DNA of 64,000 nucleotides from Phycisphaerae bacterium (GTDB taxonomy: Bacteria; Planctomycetota; Phycisphaerae; Sedimentisphaerales; Anaerobacaceae). Below, in pieces: positions 36,066-44,433 of this stretch. Below the pieces are notes generated by a model that saw only the letters and a program-made list of their open reading frames with translations, did not search any database and was not told where the DNA came from. Both the position numbers and the translations under genes were made by a program. The stretch is from assembly GCA_030604525.1 (NCBI GenBank), contig JAUVVQ010000002.1, positions 33,775 through 97,774 of the forward strand. Direction: 5' to 3'. Within the stretch, counting starts at the first letter, position 1, and each line of letters begins with the position of its first letter.

Positions 36066-36473
36066 TTACGGATTGTTGTAAACTCGCTCCATTGTAGTCC
36101 AACCTGCGGCGCCTTCGAGAGGAATCTGGAGAGGGTCGGTGACCTGGAGCCATCCTTTATTGCGAGGTTCGGCATCGAGTTTTGCCATGTCTTCTTTGAA
36201 GTTGTTGCCGGTGTATTCGTAGTAACCGAATTCGTAGTATTCCTCTCCGATTTTCTGCAGGAAGATGGAGAAGTTGTGCATATGGTATTTGGTGAGCAAG
36301 TCACGAACTCCGGGATTGCTGTCTGCGTGCAGCGCTTTGTATTGCTCGACTTTGTCCGGTCTCAACTTTATGACCATACCAACTGTTTTTGTTGGTTCCG
36401 TGCTGCATCCAAGCAGGCCGGCAGTTAGGACGACGAGCAGTGAGAGGAAGACAGCTCTTTTCAGGATTGCCAT
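36066..36473 (-). CDS. Lipoprotein of the L-rhamnose mutarotase family
   Basis: This 135-aa protein has a lipoprotein signal: a hydrophobic stretch then LTAGLLGC, with Cys about 23 the acylation site. The mature part matches the L-rhamnose mutarotase (DUF718) family: VGMVIKLRPDKVEQYKALHA, GVRDLLTKYHMHNFSIFLQ, and the GYYEYTGN...PLQIPLEGA-like end. These enzymes interconvert sugar anomers and are normally cytoplasmic; an envelope-anchored version could act on sugars released by the secreted arabinofuranosidases. The exact sugar is an inference. An SD-like GAAAGGAG precedes the ATG. Confidence 0.85.
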   Translation of the reverse strand: MAILKRAVFLSLLVVLTAGLLGCSTEPTKTVGMVIKLRPDKVEQYKALHADSNPGVRDLLTKYHMHNFSIFLQKIGEEYYEFGYYEYTGNNFKEDMAKLDAEPRNKGWLQVTDPLQIPLEGAAGWTTMERVYNNP

Positions 36474-36552
36474 TTTGAACTCCTTTCAAAAAGTTTGATT
36501 AAAAGATTTTATTGCTTTTGCTCTTTGTTTTTATCAAATTTTCCAGATTTTA

Positions 36553-38784
36553 TCAATCCCGAAGTTTTTCCGGGAAATCATCGGTCAGACCCCATTTCCC
36601 CATTTCGAAATTTTTGAATCCGAGTTTCAAGGTGGGTGAATTCGGTTTAACTGCAAAATCATATTTTTCAGGATTTACAAACATAGGGTCTGCCCAGACT
36701 GAGTTTTTATCGAAGCCGAGCTCATTTCGCCATTGGTCCCAGGAGTAGATACGATGGTTTTCGGGCCATCCTTGCTTTTCGCGGATTTCAGTAACCCTGG
36801 CGGTAAACTTGCCGCCGGGTTTGTAGTAGCAGTTATAGTCAAGCTGTTCGAGCCAGGGGCCATGGGCCGGCGGTGCTATGAAAGAGAAGCAATCATCCTC
36901 GGCCATAACGATGATATTATGATGATACTTGTCGTGGTTGTATTCGTTGCCGACATGGGCACAAGGTGCCCCTGTGGCCTTGTACCAGATGTTGTTGTAA
37001 CAATCGCGGTAGGCGCCTTCCCTGAGCTTCATACTGACGCCGATACAGATATTATTATAGATTTCGTAATTCGAGGCACCATCGTCCATATCTATGCCCC
37101 AACCTCTTGTTTCCTGGACGAAGTTGTTTCTGATGTAAACGGTTTCCATTGCGTCGATTTTGACGCGGCCTGCATCGTGGCTTCTGCCGATGGTGTAGGG
37201 CATGTGGGATTGATTGAGGTCCCAGTATTTGTCGCGTCCCCAGGCGTTGAACGGGCCGTGGTCTCCAGTTTCCCGGCAGGTATTTCGGAAATGATTATAT
37301 TCAATAATGTGTCCGCCCCAGGTCCCGTCGCCGATGCAAATTCCGGCACGGGGTATGTCATAAATCAAGTTATGCGCAACTTTAATTCTTTTGGCTCGGG
37401 AGATGTAGGCGCCGGCGACCTGTTTCCCGAATACACCGATATCGCGAATCAGATTATTGGTAGATTCGCACTCATAGGGGAAATCCCGCTGTGTGCCGTT
37501 CGTGGTAGCAAGGTCCCCGACAAAGCAAACCGCACTGTCACCTGCTTCAGTGATTTTGCAGCCGGTAACGATGTTGTTCCGGTTGTAGTTATTCATAAAG
37601 ACTGCATTACCTCCGACCGCATCGAAGAAACAGTTTTTTATCGTAATGTTTCGGGCGCCTTCGAGAAATACTGTGCCGCCTCTATGGATGGCCCAGTCGC
37701 TGAGGGAAGGGACTTCGTATTTGTCGAGATAAGTTGCTTCGGTGTCTGTGATTCTGAAACCTTCAAGCGTGATGTACCAAACGGGGTCACGCTGGCATCC
37801 AGTGAAACGAATCAATTGTTTTAACACCGGTGCTTCAACAAGCGCGTTTTTAAGGTCGAGGTTTTTTGGGGGCATATAGTAGAGAATCCCTTTTTCTTTG
37901 TCGAGATACCATTCGCCTGGGGCGTCGAGCTCTTCAAAGACGTTTTCGATATAGTATTGGGAGCCATCGTCGACTCTGAGAGCGCCGGTGGTCCATTTTG
38001 CTCCTATCTGGTGGCCGCCATGACCAAACCAGATGAAGTGCTTGTCATAATCGATATCTTTGATTTGCCATTGCAAGTTGCCCCAATGGGGCCCCTGGAG
38101 AATTTGTATGACGGCCTCTTCGGGCTTGGCCCACTTTTTCTTAGTGAAGGTTGCCGGGTTATAAACTATTCCGCGCGATGCAGTCCCGGAATAGGTCATA
38201 TCATCGTTGGGTAGCAGGTTTGGATTAGGAACATCGTCTTCAATTTCCCCGAGCGGATATGTGTAGCCGCTCCATCCTCTCCAACCTATCCTGGAATTAT
38301 CGTAGTTCGGGAATCGTGCGCGGTGCTGGCGTTTTCCGTTGACGAATAGCTGAGTGAAAGAAATATTGTCTTTTTTGACTTCGGTTAGGGTAGTGAAGTA
38401 GATACCATTTTTGTATTTTGTCCATTTGCAGTCGAGTTTGATTCCGCCGCTTATGGTGACATCTTCGTTCTTGTAAGCTTTGTAAGTTATAGGCGCATTT
38501 CTGCAGCCGGAGTCTTCGGGGCCGAAGACAAGCGGCTCAGCGAGGTAGTAAGTACTTTGCTTTAAGTAAATGGTTATGGCCTCGTCGGTAACTTTTTTTA
38601 ATGTTTTTACCGCGGATTTTGCTCTGTGGATAGTGGCGAAGGGTTTTTGCATTGTGCCGGGATTTTTGTCGTCTCCGGCAGGGGCAACATAGAGTGTTTT
38701 TGCACAAACGTCTTTCGTCAGAAGAGCAGTCAGGGAGAGTGTCAGGATTAAGATAGACAGTAAGAGTTTTCGGGGCAGATTCAT
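36553..38784 (-). CDS. Secreted right-handed parallel beta-helix protein, possible glycoside hydrolase
   Basis: This 743-aa protein has a signal peptide (about 1-28). It starts LYVAPAGDDKNPGTMQKPFATIHRA, the N-terminal pattern common to carbohydrate-active beta-helix proteins. Repeated NNxI/NxI turns run from about 370 to 560 (ARNITIKNCFFDAVGGNAVF; NNLIRDIGVFGKQVAGAYIS), with HGPFNAWGRDKYWD near 505. Glycoside hydrolases such as GH120 and GH141 share this arrangement, so a role on plant side chains is likely, but the family is not decided. It lies between the mutarotase and the LamG family genes. Confidence 0.72.
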   Translation of the reverse strand: MNLPRKLLLSILILTLSLTALLTKDVCAKTLYVAPAGDDKNPGTMQKPFATIHRAKSAVKTLKKVTDEAITIYLKQSTYYLAEPLVFGPEDSGCRNAPITYKAYKNEDVTISGGIKLDCKWTKYKNGIYFTTLTEVKKDNISFTQLFVNGKRQHRARFPNYDNSRIGWRGWSGYTYPLGEIEDDVPNPNLLPNDDMTYSGTASRGIVYNPATFTKKKWAKPEEAVIQILQGPHWGNLQWQIKDIDYDKHFIWFGHGGHQIGAKWTTGALRVDDGSQYYIENVFEELDAPGEWYLDKEKGILYYMPPKNLDLKNALVEAPVLKQLIRFTGCQRDPVWYITLEGFRITDTEATYLDKYEVPSLSDWAIHRGGTVFLEGARNITIKNCFFDAVGGNAVFMNNYNRNNIVTGCKITEAGDSAVCFVGDLATTNGTQRDFPYECESTNNLIRDIGVFGKQVAGAYISRAKRIKVAHNLIYDIPRAGICIGDGTWGGHIIEYNHFRNTCRETGDHGPFNAWGRDKYWDLNQSHMPYTIGRSHDAGRVKIDAMETVYIRNNFVQETRGWGIDMDDGASNYEIYNNICIGVSMKLREGAYRDCYNNIWYKATGAPCAHVGNEYNHDKYHHNIIVMAEDDCFSFIAPPAHGPWLEQLDYNCYYKPGGKFTARVTEIREKQGWPENHRIYSWDQWRNELGFDKNSVWADPMFVNPEKYDFAVKPNSPTLKLGFKNFEMGKWGLTDDFPEKLRD

Positions 38785-38799
38785 TTTTTACCTCCTGCG

Positions 38800-39117
38800 T
38801 TAATGAAATGTTTTTAATGCCCTTTTAGGGCTTTCTTTTAACAGAAGTTTACTATATGGGATTTTGAAGTAAATATACAGTTTAAACTGTTGGTTTTCCG
38901 CTGTTTTTAGGGGATGGTGATGTAAGTGGAAAAAGCCCCTGATTTTGATATCAGAGCTGAGGGATGAGATTTGTTCTTTATCCGGCCCTTCAAAAATGGG
39001 GCTATAATCTGCATTTTCTCGGGGCATCTTATAATCGAGGCGGGTGTAGTAAGCATAGAAATCGCCGGCGCGGAGAGTTGCTGCAATTAGCAGAAAAAAA
39101 GTTTTATTTATTTTCAT
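38800..39117 (-). pseudogene. Truncated remnant of the LamG-family secreted protein
   Basis: This is a 105-aa frame with a signal-like N-terminus and then AGDFYAYYTRLDYKMP. That is the mature start of the two large neighbours (AGDFYGYYTKVPG and APLKGYYTRTDYK). After about residue 45 the similarity stops and the rest (HLHHHPLKTAENQQ onward) looks random. AGAGG stands before the ATG, so a short peptide could still be made. It reads as the 5' stub of a further family copy deleted between the beta-helix gene and the 867-aa paralogue. Confidence 0.6.
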
Positions 39118-39141
39118 TCAGGCCTCTGAGTTATTTTGAGA

Positions 39142-41745
39142 TTATTCTGACTTTATTTTGATTTCCAATGCTTTTTCCGCCTGGATTTGTAGCCATAAGA
39201 TAAGAGTTTTTTCCCCGGTGGTATCATAGGTAATACCCTGCCGGAAATTTTCCCCCGGTTCGATTTTTTTGCCGTCTAATTTCAGCTCTGCGGATGAAGA
39301 ACTCCCCCAGTTTTTGATTACGAAACAGGGATTTACAATTGGGCTTTGCTCTGAGGCGTTGAGGGTGAAAGACAGAGAGTCAGAGTCGGCGGTAATGAGA
39401 TATGCTCTCTGGTTTTGTTTGTATCCTTCAGTGGAACATCCCTCGGTATGCTGTATATCCGGAGGGTTGTTCCAGGATTTTGCCAGCGGCTTCAGGGAGG
39501 AAATTGCATCTTTGCTAAATCCGTACATAAGATAATCTTTTGCCGGGTTTCCCCAAACGAGAGACGAATGAGCAACCCGGTCGGCTGCCACAGCGCCTCT
39601 TCCGTCGCTTGTAATCTGGGCGGCAGGCCAGTGGTTCCACCAGTGAAACTTTGAATTTCTGCTGTGTCCAGCGAAGACCCTGATGGGTGAGCCGGTTGGA
39701 TAAATGTTGAAAGTTTTGTATTCTGATTTTGAATTTACCATTGTAATAAGGGCATCAAAAGCGTCTTGTTTTTCATAGCCGTTTTCCCAGGAAAGGGTCT
39801 TTATTTTACCTTCGGGACTTACTATAGAGTAGGCTTTTAAGTGGACGTTGTCTTCCGGTTTTGTGCCGGGCCCGCTGAGGAACATAGTTTCGACCCAGCT
39901 ATCACCCCAGATTTTTCCTCTTGCCAGATGCCTTACTGCAACTCCGTCTGGATATATGGTCCAGTATTCATCGGCCCAGTCGCCCCAGCCGTTATTGGTG
40001 GGGACGAAGTTATATCTTGAGTCCACCAGTCCGTATCGCCAGTGGACAACGATGCGTGCGTTGGTGTTTTCTGTAATCCTGACGTATGAATGTCGGCATT
40101 GTTTGTCGGACATGTGCTCGCAGCACCCCTCGGCTAAGCCGGGCTGCTCGATTTGCCGGTAGTTTTCGCTGCTCTGGTCGCCGACCCATTTACCGTTTTC
40201 AGTTATAAGGAACGGGCCGTAACTTGTCCCTCGCCAGAACAGAATACGTGTGGGCAGCAGGTCGAATTTGACAAGGACGTCGGGGTGTTCGCTTACACGC
40301 CACATATTGTCCCAGGTTTCGTAGTATTTTATTTTAGTATATTCGGCGCCGAATTTCTGTGCGGTTTTGTTATGTGGATTTTGGGGTAGTTCTCTTGGCT
40401 GCATATCCGGATTGTCTCTGACGGATTCGGCGGGCTTGAAGTTGTTAAAAGATTCGGCGATTTGTTTTTCAGATAGTTTTTGATTATAGACCCTGACTTC
40501 GTCGATGAGACCGTCGATGCCAAACAGTGACGGCCATTTGCCTCGGTCAATACTCCCTTCGATAGGCGGCATTTTTTCTCCGTTCAGTCCGACCATAAAA
40601 TCGGTATCAGAACTCTCCAGAGCTTTCTTTGGGACCGCTGTCGAACCTCCGGCTTTGCCATCCACGAAAAGCGATAACTTACCCGAATCCTTATCGAATG
40701 TCCCGGCAATATGATACCACCTGAACAATTCCAGGGGCGTTTGTTGCACGATAGAATGCCATTTCCCAGCGGTGAAGATGTGAAATCCGGGATAACCGTG
40801 CTCGCTTACACCTAGGTAGTATCCTTTTTTGCCCCACTGCGATTGCTGAGCGATTGGCGCCCAGCCGAACGGATATGCTCCCAGTGCAACCCAACCTTCT
40901 ACGGTAATTTCCTGTTTAGCTTTCTCGGATGGGGCAGAAGCAAGGCGGACGGCTGAATAATATCCATCGAATTCCAGAGCTGTTCCGGAGATGCCCTTTT
41001 TCCACAAAGTCTTGTGACCTTCAACTTCGCAGATGCGTTTTGTTATGCCTTCGCCAGTTTCATCACCGGCCCGGGACAGACCTTCATCGAACGAGAATTC
41101 TATTTGGGGTTTTGCAATCAGATTTTCTTTAACCGGAGCATTTTCCACTGAAGTGTATGTTTTCTTCTCCGGCCCTGCCTTGCCGAGGGATATTTCTTCG
41201 ATACCGTTTGTTGAGAGCTGCAGTTTCTGGACAATCGTATGAGCTGGGTTATTCCAGTCATCAAGCTTTTCTGTCCCCTTCCTTATGGTTCGGGTAACTT
41301 TTCGGTCGCCAGTTATGTTGAAGTATTCATCGACGACTCCATCCCAGTTGACGTTGTTAAAGTCCGGCATATATCGCCAGTGGATAATGACCTTATCAGG
41401 GCTGTTTTCTATGATTCGGACATGAGAATATCGATTGATGCGGTCCGGATTAACTTCATCGCCGTCGCCGCTTCGGGGTATAATTTCCTGGAAACTCCAT
41501 TGGCCTTTTTTTGTTTTCAAGTATGGCAGATAACTTTTCTTCCGGCTGAATATAATCTTTTGGTTTTCACCGACTTTTACAATGACATCTGCGAATTTGC
41601 CGAACAACTCGTCGTCATAAGCCAATACGTTTTCGAAATTCCCCGGGACTTTGGTGTAGTAGCCATAGAAATCACCCGCAAAGACACAATTCAATAATAC
41701 GAAGGATAGTAAAACTGCCTGCAGAAAAGTAGATAAGGTTTTCAT
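39142..41745 (-). CDS. Large secreted LamG-domain protein, unnamed family (copy A)
   Basis: This 867-aa protein has a signal peptide (1-23, CVFAG). Layout: an N-terminal module (about 25-195) with KIIFSRKKSYLPYL, YSHVRIIENSPDKVIIHWRY and VDEYFNITGDRKV; a LamG-type jelly roll (about 235-425: GYYSAVRLASAPSEK, GYYLGVSEHGYPG, GLIDEVRVYNQKLSEKQI); and a C-terminal module (about 465-867) with ILFWRGTSYGPFLITENGKW, YVRITENTNARIVVHWRY and WADEYWTIYPDGVAVR. The two modules look like a duplication. I do not recognise the family. The context of secreted arabinofuranosidases suggests binding to or cleavage of a plant polysaccharide. Confidence 0.75.
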   Translation of the reverse strand: MKTLSTFLQAVLLSFVLLNCVFAGDFYGYYTKVPGNFENVLAYDDELFGKFADVIVKVGENQKIIFSRKKSYLPYLKTKKGQWSFQEIIPRSGDGDEVNPDRINRYSHVRIIENSPDKVIIHWRYMPDFNNVNWDGVVDEYFNITGDRKVTRTIRKGTEKLDDWNNPAHTIVQKLQLSTNGIEEISLGKAGPEKKTYTSVENAPVKENLIAKPQIEFSFDEGLSRAGDETGEGITKRICEVEGHKTLWKKGISGTALEFDGYYSAVRLASAPSEKAKQEITVEGWVALGAYPFGWAPIAQQSQWGKKGYYLGVSEHGYPGFHIFTAGKWHSIVQQTPLELFRWYHIAGTFDKDSGKLSLFVDGKAGGSTAVPKKALESSDTDFMVGLNGEKMPPIEGSIDRGKWPSLFGIDGLIDEVRVYNQKLSEKQIAESFNNFKPAESVRDNPDMQPRELPQNPHNKTAQKFGAEYTKIKYYETWDNMWRVSEHPDVLVKFDLLPTRILFWRGTSYGPFLITENGKWVGDQSSENYRQIEQPGLAEGCCEHMSDKQCRHSYVRITENTNARIVVHWRYGLVDSRYNFVPTNNGWGDWADEYWTIYPDGVAVRHLARGKIWGDSWVETMFLSGPGTKPEDNVHLKAYSIVSPEGKIKTLSWENGYEKQDAFDALITMVNSKSEYKTFNIYPTGSPIRVFAGHSRNSKFHWWNHWPAAQITSDGRGAVAADRVAHSSLVWGNPAKDYLMYGFSKDAISSLKPLAKSWNNPPDIQHTEGCSTEGYKQNQRAYLITADSDSLSFTLNASEQSPIVNPCFVIKNWGSSSSAELKLDGKKIEPGENFRQGITYDTTGEKTLILWLQIQAEKALEIKIKSE

Positions 41746-41792
41746 TTTTCTTTCCCCTTGTAAAGAAGTTTAGTCATTTAGTATGTGACTGT

Positions 41793-44405
41793 TTAATCTT
41801 TCTTTAGTTGACTTATGGAAACCTCGACGGGTTCTTCACTTTTCAGCAGAGTCCATGTAACGAGCATCTTTTCCCCGTCGGTATCGTAAACCATTCCCTG
41901 ACGGAAGCTATTGGCGGAGGTTACTTGCTTTCCATTGAGTTTTAGAGTTACTCTGTCGTGTTTCCAGTTTTTTATGACAAAGCACGGGTTGACAATCGGA
42001 TTATTTTCTGAGGCGTTGATTTTAAAGGATATATTATCAGAAGAGGCGCTGAGATGATATGCCCTTTGTTCTTTTTTATATCCATTGTTGCGGGCTCCTT
42101 TAATGTCGGTTATTTTTGGCGGGTTGCACCAGGATTTGACTATTGGTATCAGGGCTTCGACTGGTTTGTTTGTAAAGCCATACATAGCCATATTGCCGTG
42201 GTCGACGGCGTTGTCCGCAGCGCAGAGTGCCGAATGTGTGATGCGGTCGGGGAACAGTGAGTTTTTCCCCTGAGAAGGAATCATCGCCACAGGCCAGTGG
42301 TTCCAGGTCATAAAATGACCGTAGGTATCTGTTCTGACGCGTCCCCAGGGATTGATGTATGTACCTTCCTGGAATGCGAGGAATACCTTGTAATCGGATT
42401 TGAAGTTGATTCGTTCGATATTGGCACTCGGCAGAGGGTTGTCGGGGACACTTTCGGACCAATCCGCTTTTGCGGTGTCACCTTTTAGATTTGCATAGTC
42501 TGCCGCCTGCATATTCATTACTTCTTTAGGTGTCATACCCGGCTGGGCGAAGAACTGGACATCCTGCCAGGAGACTTTTTCCGGTGGCCTTTCAAGATAG
42601 CTTATAGAGCGTTGATTTACTTTACGGACGGCTATCCCGTCCGGGTAAATTGAGAAGTATTCATCGACCCATATACCGGCGTCACCGAAGCCCTCGTTGA
42701 AACCGTATAGAACATCGCAGACATTGTATCGCCAGTGGATTACTACTCGTGCGTCGGTGTTTTCAATCAATCGCACGTGTGTGTAAATTCCTTTTTTGTC
42801 CGACATATGTTCGCCGTAGCTTACGGAGTTTCCTGTTTCAACGCTCTGGTCAGCCAGCCAGAGATTCTTCTCGGTGACCCAGCCGGGGCCGTAGGAAGGA
42901 CCTCGCCAGAATATCACGCTGGTGGGCTTCTGGTCAAATTTGACTACGATGTCAGGCCAGTTGCTTGTTCGCCACAAGTTGTCCCACAATGAATGGTACT
43001 TTAATTTTGTGTAATAAGCTCCGAATTTTTCAGCGAATCCGGGCTTTCCCGGAAGGACTCTTTTTTCGAATCCAGGGTTATTCAGTAACTTTTCTTCCGG
43101 TTTTAAGTTTGAGTATGATTTTTTGATATCTTCCGGTGAAAGCACACCATTGTAGATAGTAACTTCGTCTATAGCACCTTCGAAGCCGGTGATGCAGGCC
43201 TTCTGACCGTAAACTCCATATCTTTCCGTCGGCAGTGGTATAAGAGGTTCAGAATTCAGCCCGATGACAAGCGGCTTGTCTGCAATGGGTATAGTTTGCC
43301 GTCCGAAATTTTCTTTTGCGGATATTTGGCCGTCTATATAGAGACTGACTTCGCCGGTATCATCGTTAACAGTTACGGCGATGTGAGTCCAGCGATGATT
43401 TTTTATTTTTTCTTCAGAGATTACAGATTGCCACTTACGGTCGCAGCTTGCCATAAATCCTACCCGGCCTTGAGCATCGACTCCGAGGTAAAAACCACTC
43501 TTTCCCCACAGGGCCTGCTGGATGATAGGTACCCAGCCGAAAGGATGGGCATCCATAGCAACCCAGGCCTCTATAGTTATCTGCCCCATAACCCTGGGAG
43601 TGTATTGCAGGGGCATTGATACGGAAGAAGTGTAGCCGTCGAATTCCAGTGCGGTTCCTGAGACACCTTTTATCCAGTAGCTGTCGGGGCCTGTGATAGA
43701 GCATTCAATGCCGCTGATGTTTTCTCTGGTATAATTTGAATCGGCCTTTGCACCCTCGTTGAATTTCCATTGTGCTGCTAATCGACCGATATTGTTCTTT
43801 TTGAGAAGTGAGCCGTTTATTGGTTTATCAAAACGGTGACGGTTCTTTGCTTTCTTGAAGGCAAGCTGTTCAATGCCGTTTGCTTTCAACTGTAATATTT
43901 GGATGGCAGTGTTTTCGGGATTTTGCCAGTCGTCGATTTTTTCGGTGCCTTTTTTAATTCTTCGGGTGATTGTTCCGTTAGGCGTTATGGTGAAAATTTC
44001 GTGGACTACGCTGTTTAGTTTTACGTTTTTGAAGTCGGGGTAGTATCTCCAGTGGATTACCGCTTGCCTGGGTGATTGTTCGATTATTCTGACATAGGAG
44101 AATCTGTTGTATTTATCAGGTTTTATTTCGGTGCCGTCACCGGTTCTTTCGACGATTTCATCCAGGTACCATTTGCCTTGTTGAGTTTGGTAATACGGCA
44201 GGTAGCTGGATTCGCGAGAGAAGACAACTTTTTTATTCGAATCCAGTTCTACGACGATGTCTGCGAATTTCCCGGAGATTTCATCTTTATAATCGGTCCG
44301 GGTATAATACCCTTTCAATGGTGCGGCCCAAAGGGGCACTGAGATAGAGTTTATCAGTAATGAAACGATAAGAATAAACAGAAAATTTGCTAACTTGTTA
44401 TTCAT
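41793..44405 (-). CDS. Large secreted LamG-domain protein, unnamed family (copy B)
   Basis: This 870-aa paralogue of copy A is encoded 47 nt upstream of it. Signal peptide about 1-28 (WAAPLKG). Same order: N-terminal module with VVFSRESSYLPYYQTQQGKW and FSYVRIIEQSPRQAVIHWRY; LamG (about 235-425) with AWVAMDAHPFGWVPIIQQ and GAIDEVTIYNGVLSPEDI; C-terminal module with VIFWRGPSYGPGWVTEKNLW, HVRLIENTDARVVIHWRY and WVDEYFSIYPDGIAVRKV, then the shared CFVIKNWKH...QGMVYDTDGEKML ending. The catalytic or binding residues are unknown; the DEY(F/W)-I-YPDG block is the most conserved polar feature. Confidence 0.75.
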   Translation of the reverse strand: MNNKLANFLFILIVSLLINSISVPLWAAPLKGYYTRTDYKDEISGKFADIVVELDSNKKVVFSRESSYLPYYQTQQGKWYLDEIVERTGDGTEIKPDKYNRFSYVRIIEQSPRQAVIHWRYYPDFKNVKLNSVVHEIFTITPNGTITRRIKKGTEKIDDWQNPENTAIQILQLKANGIEQLAFKKAKNRHRFDKPINGSLLKKNNIGRLAAQWKFNEGAKADSNYTRENISGIECSITGPDSYWIKGVSGTALEFDGYTSSVSMPLQYTPRVMGQITIEAWVAMDAHPFGWVPIIQQALWGKSGFYLGVDAQGRVGFMASCDRKWQSVISEEKIKNHRWTHIAVTVNDDTGEVSLYIDGQISAKENFGRQTIPIADKPLVIGLNSEPLIPLPTERYGVYGQKACITGFEGAIDEVTIYNGVLSPEDIKKSYSNLKPEEKLLNNPGFEKRVLPGKPGFAEKFGAYYTKLKYHSLWDNLWRTSNWPDIVVKFDQKPTSVIFWRGPSYGPGWVTEKNLWLADQSVETGNSVSYGEHMSDKKGIYTHVRLIENTDARVVIHWRYNVCDVLYGFNEGFGDAGIWVDEYFSIYPDGIAVRKVNQRSISYLERPPEKVSWQDVQFFAQPGMTPKEVMNMQAADYANLKGDTAKADWSESVPDNPLPSANIERINFKSDYKVFLAFQEGTYINPWGRVRTDTYGHFMTWNHWPVAMIPSQGKNSLFPDRITHSALCAADNAVDHGNMAMYGFTNKPVEALIPIVKSWCNPPKITDIKGARNNGYKKEQRAYHLSASSDNISFKINASENNPIVNPCFVIKNWKHDRVTLKLNGKQVTSANSFRQGMVYDTDGEKMLVTWTLLKSEEPVEVSISQLKKD

Positions 44406-44433
44406 TTTAAGAACCTTTCTTTTTCCATATCAC

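Noticed and set aside
36733..37824. Plus-strand frame of 363 codons
   Set aside because: It is antisense to the beta-helix gene, rich in Val/Gly/Asp through the complement of its codons, with no family match or start signal.
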